A stretch of 10,831 bases of DNA, taken from Planctomycetota bacterium. GTDB lineage: Bacteria; Planctomycetota; Planctomycetia; Pirellulales; Thermoguttaceae. A model generated the notes under the pieces. The model did not search any database. It saw nothing but the letters and a program-made list of their open reading frames with translations, and was not told where the DNA came from. Below are positions 6,266-10,831 of the stretch, one piece after another. Location of the stretch: assembly GCA_023397045.1 (NCBI GenBank), contig JAEWUR010000610.1, forward strand, positions 1 through 10,831, read 5' to 3'. Position 1 is the first letter of the stretch. Every line of letters begins with the position of its first letter. The position numbers were made by a program, and so were the translations under genes.

Positions 6266-7984
6266 TTATACCGGAACGTCTCGCTTGGTGTAACGCGTAT
6301 GCAATAGCTCGTGGCTGCGGTGTCCCAGCGGTTCACCCAAAAACTCCTCGTACAGCCGCTTCAACGACTCGTTCGAGTGGGACGTCCGCGCCGACGACTC
6401 GTGATCGATATGGTAAAGTGCCTCCATTCGGGCCTGGATCGCCTCACGATTCGCGGCGATCGGCTGCCCACCGCCCCCGACGCAGCCGCCGGGGCAGGTC
6501 ATCACTTCGATGAAATGCAGGTCCTTGCGCCCTTCGCGAATCTGATCGAGCAGCCGCCGGGCGTTCACCAATCCACTGACAGCCGCCACGCCCAACTCGA
6601 GCCCGTCGATTCGCACCTTGGCTTCCTTCACGCCCTTCATTCCACGGATCGGCTCGACCACAATCTGCTTCAATTCCTCGCCGGTGATCATCCAATGGGC
6701 AGTCCGCAAGGCCGCTTCGAGCACGCCGCCCGAGGCGCCAAACAACTTGCCGGCCGACGTGCGTTCGCCGAACGGCGTGTCGCAGGTGTCCGGCTCCAGG
6801 TCGCGAAGGTCCAGACCGCGCATCCGGATCATTCGGGCCAACTCCCGTGTCGTCAGCACGGCGTCGACGTCCGGCAACTCGTTCCAGACCATCTCGGGCC
6901 GCTCGGCCTCGAACTTCTTGGCCGTGCAGGGCATCACGCTCACGCTGAAGATCGACTTCGGATCGATCCCCTCGCGCTCGGCGAAGTAGGTCTTGATGAT
7001 CGCGCCGAGCATCTGTTGCGGGCTCTTGCAGGTCGACAGATTGCCCGTGAACTCCGGATAAAACGTCTCCACGAACTTGATCCAGCCCGGCGAGCAACTG
7101 GTCATCATCGGCAGCGTGCCGCCGTTCTTAATGCGTTGCACCAACTCGGACGCCTCTTCCATAATGGTCAGGTCGGCCGAGAACGACGTGTCGAACACCC
7201 GATTGAATCCGAGCCGACGCAGCGCCGCGACCATCTGGCCGGCGACGTCGCTGCCCGGCGAAACGCCGAACTCTTCGCCCATCGTGACCGAGACGGCCGG
7301 GGCATGTTGCACGACGACGAACTTCGTCGGGTCGGCCAGCGCGTCGAGCACTTCTTTCGTGTAACTGCGTTCGGTCAACGCCGCCGTCGGGCAAACCACG
7401 ACGCATTGGCCGCAGTTCACGCAACTCGATACGTTCAGGCCTTCGTCGAAGGCCGTGCCGATCTTCGTTTGCGAGCCGCGGCGGATGAAGTCGATTGCCG
7501 AAACGCCCTGAATCTCTTCGCACGCTCGGACGCATTTGCCGCAAAGGATGCATTTCGAGGGATCGCGTGTCAGTGAAGGGCTGGAAACGTCCAACCGATG
7601 CACGTTCTTCTTGCCGGTGTAGCGCCGACGCACCTGAAGCTCTTCGGCCAAATCCTGCAACTCGCACGTGCCGTTGCGCGAGCAGAACAGGCAGTCGTCG
7701 GGATGGTTGGCCAGCAGCAATTCGACGATCGTCCGCCGCGCCTGCACCGCTCGGGCCGAATGCGTCTGCACTTTCATGCCGTCCTGCACCGGCAACGCAC
7801 AACTGGGCACGAGACCCCGTTGCCCCTCGACCTCGACGACGCACATCCGACATGCGCCCGACGGCGGAAGGCCTTCGATATGGCATAGCGTGGGCACTTT
7901 GATTCCGTGTCGCCGCAGCGCGCTCAGAAGCGTCTCGTCGCGCTTCGCGGTGATCGTTCGGCCGTTCACTTCAATGTTGATCAT
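6266..7984 (-). CDS. hydA: [FeFe]-hydrogenase catalytic subunit HydA (NAD-linked, HydABC type)
   Basis: Cytoplasmic catalytic subunit for reversible H2 oxidation and proton reduction at the H-cluster; 572 residues. Order: an N-terminal [2Fe-2S] domain (C34, C45, C48, C62), a His-Cys [4Fe-4S] motif (H94, C98, C101, C107), two ferredoxin clusters (C145, C148, C151, C155; C188, C191, C194, C198), then the H-cluster domain. The latter has L1 TSCSPGW (295-301), L2 MPCTAKKFE (351-359) and L3 EVMTCPGGCVGGGGQP (493-508). The C-terminus has the small-subunit-like segment LYEEFLGEPLGHRSHELLHTRY-type (about 544-565). L1 has Ser298 where classic enzymes have a second Cys. The start at 7984 (MINIEVNGRTIT) is 5 bases after the hydB stop. 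An open frame extends upstream to 8284, but it only shadows hydB. The ribosome site is weak, so translation may be coupled. Context with NuoE- and NuoF-like subunits suggests the trimeric NAD-dependent, possibly electron-bifurcating class. Maturases are not in the window. Confidence 0.96.
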   Translation of the reverse strand: MINIEVNGRTITAKRDETLLSALRRHGIKVPTLCHIEGLPPSGACRMCVVEVEGQRGLVPSCALPVQDGMKVQTHSARAVQARRTIVELLLANHPDDCLFCSRNGTCELQDLAEELQVRRRYTGKKNVHRLDVSSPSLTRDPSKCILCGKCVRACEEIQGVSAIDFIRRGSQTKIGTAFDEGLNVSSCVNCGQCVVVCPTAALTERSYTKEVLDALADPTKFVVVQHAPAVSVTMGEEFGVSPGSDVAGQMVAALRRLGFNRVFDTSFSADLTIMEEASELVQRIKNGGTLPMMTSCSPGWIKFVETFYPEFTGNLSTCKSPQQMLGAIIKTYFAEREGIDPKSIFSVSVMPCTAKKFEAERPEMVWNELPDVDAVLTTRELARMIRMRGLDLRDLEPDTCDTPFGERTSAGKLFGASGGVLEAALRTAHWMITGEELKQIVVEPIRGMKGVKEAKVRIDGLELGVAAVSGLVNARRLLDQIREGRKDLHFIEVMTCPGGCVGGGGQPIAANREAIQARMEALYHIDHESSARTSHSNESLKRLYEEFLGEPLGHRSHELLHTRYTKRDVPV

Positions 7985-7989
7985 TTCTG

Positions 7990-9957
7990 TTATTCCGTGT
8001 AGATCGCTTCCGGGCGGCAGACGCTCATGCAGCTTCCACACCCGATGCACTTGTCCTCGATGATGTAATGGGCGTTCTTTTTCGCGCCGACGATCGCGTC
8101 GACCGGGCATTTCTTCGTGCATAACGTGCAGCCGATGCACTTCTCCGGGTCGATCTTGTACGTGATCAACTCGGCACAAGCCTTGGCCGGGCAGCGACGT
8201 TCGTAAATGTGCGCCTCGTACTCGTTGCGGAAAAATCGCAACGTGCTGAGCACCGGATTCGGCGCGGTTTGACCCAGGCCGCACAGGCTCGTGTCGCGAA
8301 TCGTCTCGGCCAACTCCTGCAAGTGCAAGACGCTGGCAAAACGATCCAACGCGTCATTGCCTTGCTCGCGTTTGCGCCCTCGAGTGATCCGCTGAAGGAT
8401 TTCGAGCATCCGCCGGGTGCCCTCGCGGCAGGGAATGCACTTGCCGCAGCTCTCGCGCTGGATGAAGTCCATGAAAAACTTGGCCACGTCGACCATGCAG
8501 TTGTCTTCATCCATCACGACCAGACCGCCGGAGCCCATCATCGCGCCGACGGTTTTCAGCGACTCATAGTCGATGTCGATGTCCAGGTGGGCGTTCGGAA
8601 TGCAGCCGCCCGACGGACCGCCGATCTGCACGGCTTTGTAGTTCCGTCCGTTCGGCACGCCGCCGCCAATGTCAAAGACCACCTGGCGAACCGACGTGCC
8701 CATCGCCACTTCGACCAACCCCGTCCGCGCCACCTTGCCGGACAGCGCGAACACCTTGGTTCCTTTGCTCGTCCTCGTGCCAAGCGATGCAAACCAATCG
8801 GCTCCGCGATCGACAATCGCCGGCACGTTGGCCAGCGTCTCGACGTTGTTGATGATCGTCGGCTTGCCGAACAGACCGCTGACGGCCGGGAACGGCGGCC
8901 GAGGTCTCGGCATGCCGCGGCGTCCCTCGACGCTGTGGATCAACGCGGTTTCTTCGCCGCAAACGAACGCACCGGCACCCATCTTGATTACGATGTCGAG
9001 ATGGTAGCCCGAGCCGAGGATGTTGTCGCCCAACAGGCCGTATTTCTTCGCCTCGGCCATCGCGATTCGCAACCGGCGAATGGCCAGCGGATACTCGGCA
9101 CGGATGTAGACGTAGGCCTTCGTTGCGCCAATCGCGAACGCGGCCAGCGTCATGCCTTCGAGCAATCGGTAGGCGTCGCCTTCGATGACCGCACGATCCA
9201 TGAACGCCCCGGGATCGCCCTCGTCGGCGTTGCAGATCAGATATTTCTGCGAATTCTCAACGCCTCGGGCGAAACGCCACTTCCGGCCCGTCGGAAAACC
9301 GCCGCCCCCTCGACCACGCAGCCCGCTCTTCTCGACCTGGTCGCAAACCTGGTCGGGCGACATCGTCTTCAGGGCTTTCGCCAATGCGAGATAGCCGCCC
9401 CGCGCGATATACTCGTCCAATCGCGACGGATCGATCAGGCCGCAGTTGGCCAACACCCAGCGAGTTTGCGGGGCAAAGAACGGATGCTCGTCGAGGAAGA
9501 CGACGCCGTCCCAGGCGGACGAACCTTCGCGGCGATGCTGCAAAAGGATGTTCTCTTGGACGTTGTCGGTCAACGTGCCGCTGAATGCCGCCTGCAAAAC
9601 GGCCGGGACCGATTCTTCGACGACGTGCTGGAACGACAGCCGCATTCGGCCGGGCAACTGCACGTCGACGATCGGTTCGGCCGAGCATAGCCCGATGCAG
9701 CCGACTTCGATCACGTCCGCGTCGATCGCGTTTTTCTCAAGATATTGATGGACGGCTGCCAACGTCTGGGCGGCCCCGGCGCCAAGACCGCACGTGCCGG
9801 TCCCGACAAAAATAGCAGGACGCGAAACCTTGTCGCGACGCAACTGGGCAAGACGGTCTTCCCACTTGCCGCGTTGGGCCTCGTCGGTCTTGCCCTTGAG
9901 CGACCAGTCCAGAAGACCAGTCATTTCCGTATCAGAGGCGGTGTTTTTGTGTGTCAT
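7990..9957 (-). CDS. hydB: NuoF-like NADH-binding diaphorase subunit HydB of [FeFe]-hydrogenase
   Basis: Flavin- and NAD(H)-binding subunit linking HydA to NAD+ and probably ferredoxin. With this start it is 655 residues. Residues about 45-130 form a thioredoxin-like domain (FVGTGTCGL and GCIGLCSAEP). The NuoF core follows, with FMN/NADH motifs GRGGGGFPTGRKW (215-227), NADEGDPGAF (243-252) and GAGAFVCGEETALI (327-340). The NuoF [4Fe-4S] site is ESCGKCIPCREG (502-513) plus the Cys in SLCGLG (559). Two C-terminal ferredoxin clusters are CIGCTLCTKKC (607-617) and CIGCGSCMSVC (637-647). The thioredoxin-like domain keeps only three of the usual four Cys ligands (C56, C87, C91), with Phe50 at the first. 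Start choice is uncertain. ATG 9957 lies 7 bases after the upstream stop with GAG close by; ATG 9987 in the same frame would overlap the upstream gene by 23 bases; ATG 9924 is also possible. Confidence 0.94.
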   Translation of the reverse strand: MTHKNTASDTEMTGLLDWSLKGKTDEAQRGKWEDRLAQLRRDKVSRPAIFVGTGTCGLGAGAAQTLAAVHQYLEKNAIDADVIEVGCIGLCSAEPIVDVQLPGRMRLSFQHVVEESVPAVLQAAFSGTLTDNVQENILLQHRREGSSAWDGVVFLDEHPFFAPQTRWVLANCGLIDPSRLDEYIARGGYLALAKALKTMSPDQVCDQVEKSGLRGRGGGGFPTGRKWRFARGVENSQKYLICNADEGDPGAFMDRAVIEGDAYRLLEGMTLAAFAIGATKAYVYIRAEYPLAIRRLRIAMAEAKKYGLLGDNILGSGYHLDIVIKMGAGAFVCGEETALIHSVEGRRGMPRPRPPFPAVSGLFGKPTIINNVETLANVPAIVDRGADWFASLGTRTSKGTKVFALSGKVARTGLVEVAMGTSVRQVVFDIGGGVPNGRNYKAVQIGGPSGGCIPNAHLDIDIDYESLKTVGAMMGSGGLVVMDEDNCMVDVAKFFMDFIQRESCGKCIPCREGTRRMLEILQRITRGRKREQGNDALDRFASVLHLQELAETIRDTSLCGLGQTAPNPVLSTLRFFRNEYEAHIYERRCPAKACAELITYKIDPEKCIGCTLCTKKCPVDAIVGAKKNAHYIIEDKCIGCGSCMSVCRPEAIYTE

Positions 9958-9964
9958 CGTTTGC

Positions 9965-10501
9965 TCAGGCAACTTCGTCGTTTCCATCGTGCTCGGCCGC
10001 CTTTCGTCGGTAGTCTTGAAGGATCTTGCCCACGGCCTTCGTCGTCACGCCGGCATGAAACGTCCCGTTGACGCTGATGACCGGAGCCAATCCGCATGCA
10101 CCGATGCAGGCCACGACTTCAAGGCTGAACAGGCCGTCCGGGCTGGTCTGGCCGGGCATGATGTTGAGGTCGCGCTGGATGGCGTCCAGCACGGCGGCCG
10201 ATCCCTTCACATGGCAGGCCGTGCCGCGGCACACCTGAATATGAAACTTGCCCAACGGCTGGAATCGGAACTGGTTATAAAAAGTCGCGACTCCGTAGAT
10301 CTTGCTCACAGGAAGCCGAAGCCGCTGGCCGACGTCGATCAGCGACTCTCGCGACAAATAACCTTGCCGCTCCTGAATTTCCTGGAGCATGGGAATCAGT
10401 ACATCGCGTCCTGCGCCGTGGAACGGGTCGAGGACCGTCTCCACGTCGCTGGTCGTCTTACCTGGGGATGCGGGCGTCATCGTGGCTCTCTGCATTTCCA
10501 T
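9965..10501 (-). CDS. hydC: NuoE-like [2Fe-2S] subunit HydC of [FeFe]-hydrogenase
   Basis: Small electron-transfer subunit of the HydABC complex, homologous to NuoE of complex I; 178 residues, normal for the family. An N-terminal helical segment (about 30-75, with LIPMLQEIQERQGYLS and KIYGVATFYNQF) is followed by a thioredoxin-like [2Fe-2S] domain with all four ligands: C91 and C96 (QVCRGTACHVKG), C132 and C136 (ACIGACGLAPV). It is the first gene of the hydrogenase operon; hydB follows within 7 bases or overlaps it. Three in-frame ATGs compete (10501, 10495 and 10480). The one at 10480 has an AGAGAG purine stretch about 5 bases upstream and may be the true start, giving 171 residues. The longest start is used here. 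About 250 bases of untranslated leader separate it from the nearest promoter-like sequence. Confidence 0.94.
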   Translation of the reverse strand: MEMQRATMTPASPGKTTSDVETVLDPFHGAGRDVLIPMLQEIQERQGYLSRESLIDVGQRLRLPVSKIYGVATFYNQFRFQPLGKFHIQVCRGTACHVKGSAAVLDAIQRDLNIMPGQTSPDGLFSLEVVACIGACGLAPVISVNGTFHAGVTTKAVGKILQDYRRKAAEHDGNDEVA

Positions 10502-10751
10502 TTTTTGAACGCGTTTGGGTAGGATTCACTCGCGGCGCGTTTCACGTTGGCGAGCGTGCCGGATGACTTATGCAACTGGCGTGCCACAGAAACCGCACAA
10601 ATCGAAGAACAACGGCCCGCCCGCCAAACGCCGCGAAAACGCCGGAGGTTTCCTCGGAATCAGGCCGTTCTTAGGGTTTTCGCATGGGAGTATCCCCGCT
10701 GCGCACGGCATTTCCCACGATTCCACGGGAAAACAACCTTGCGAGCGTTCG
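10502..10751 (-). other. Long leader region of the hydrogenase operon, no gene seen
   Basis: About 250 bases between the promoter-like island and the first hyd gene. Open frames here are short, have no recognisable product and lack consistent ribosome sites, so none is called. Visible structure is limited to a small inverted repeat, TTTCCC (10711-10716) with GGGAAA (10727-10732), loop 10 bases and no T-run, and the 10-mer GGCGTGCCAC at 10578-10587. That 10-mer is the reverse complement of GTGGCACGCC, found twice in the nqrA leader. No riboswitch family is recognised. Confidence 0.4.
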
Positions 10752-10758
10752 TAGCGAT

Positions 10759-10798
10759 AGTATAATTTATTTATACACTGTATGAATTCAATATTCAC
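10759..10798 (-). promoter_or_regulatory. Putative sigma70-like promoter in an AT-rich island upstream of the hyd operon
   Basis: The stretch is sharply AT-rich against a GC-rich background. On the minus strand, TATACT (10759-10764) matches the -10 consensus at 5 of 6 positions, with TTCATA (10781-10786) 16 bases upstream as a weak -35. An alternative pair is TATAAA (10770-10775) with GTGAAT (10793-10798) at 17 bases. The region also holds short inverted repeats: TGAAT/ATTCA around 10783-10797, and AGTATAA/TTATACACT around 10759-10779. These could be operator half-sites. Consensus matching only; no transcription start is known. Confidence 0.4.
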
Positions 10799-10831
10799 AG
10801 GCTGCACCGTTCATTCACCCCCCTTCAATAG

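Noticed and set aside
6311..7576. 421-codon open frame on the plus strand
   Set aside because: Antisense to hydA; shadow of a strongly conserved gene.
7985..8284. 100-codon N-terminal extension of hydA
   Set aside because: It is an out-of-frame reading of the hydB 3' end; the [2Fe-2S] domain begins properly at 7984.
8209..9690. 493-codon open frame on the plus strand
   Set aside because: Antisense to hydB, with no recognisable domain and biased composition.
10568..10807. 79-codon minus-strand open frame at the right end
   Set aside because: It starts inside the promoter-like AT-rich island, has no recognisable family or ribosome site, and its composition does not look coding.

Overview
The window is a GC-rich (by eye) bacterial segment in which every supported gene lies on the minus strand, so it reads from right to left. 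No rRNA, tRNA, CRISPR array, transposase or phage gene was seen. The source is probably an anaerobic or facultatively anaerobic bacterium. Planctomycetota (Pirellulales-like) is my best guess, from protein style and from the 'SPLPLGEG / LTPGPSP' type of intergenic palindrome. That is recognition, not a database result.

Layout in transcription order. (1) 10831-10502: an AT-rich promoter-like island near 10759-10798, then a leader of about 250 bases with no convincing gene. (2) 10501-6266: a tight three-gene hydrogenase operon. It encodes a NuoE/HydC-like [2Fe-2S] subunit, a NuoF/HydB-like flavin, NADH-binding and Fe-S subunit, and a HydA-type [FeFe]-hydrogenase catalytic subunit with its full set of accessory Fe-S clusters. 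(3) 6227-2451: a signalling block. It encodes a soluble hybrid that joins a HydS-like [FeFe]-hydrogenase domain to a histidine kinase, a single-domain response regulator, and a receiver-histidine kinase hybrid. A pair of inverted palindromic repeats lies between the last two genes. (4) 2450-2299: a repeat-rich intergenic region. (5) 2298-1: nqrA and the 5' part of nqrB, the start of a Na+-translocating NADH:quinone oxidoreductase operon that runs off the left edge.

How they may work together (inference). HydABC would exchange electrons between H2, NAD(H) and probably ferredoxin. The hydrogenase-like kinase would sense H2 or redox state and signal through the two receiver proteins. Nqr would couple NADH oxidation to Na+ export. 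None of the signalling proteins carries a recognisable DNA-binding output domain, so the end point of the pathway is not in the window. The H-cluster maturation genes (hydE, hydF, hydG) are also absent and must lie elsewhere if HydA is active.

The most unusual points are the hydrogenase-sensor phosphorelay with no visible output, the divergent H-cluster residues of the sensor, the T-S-C-S-P motif of HydA, and the repeat pair that supplies one gene's C-terminus and stop codon and abuts the next gene's ribosome binding site.
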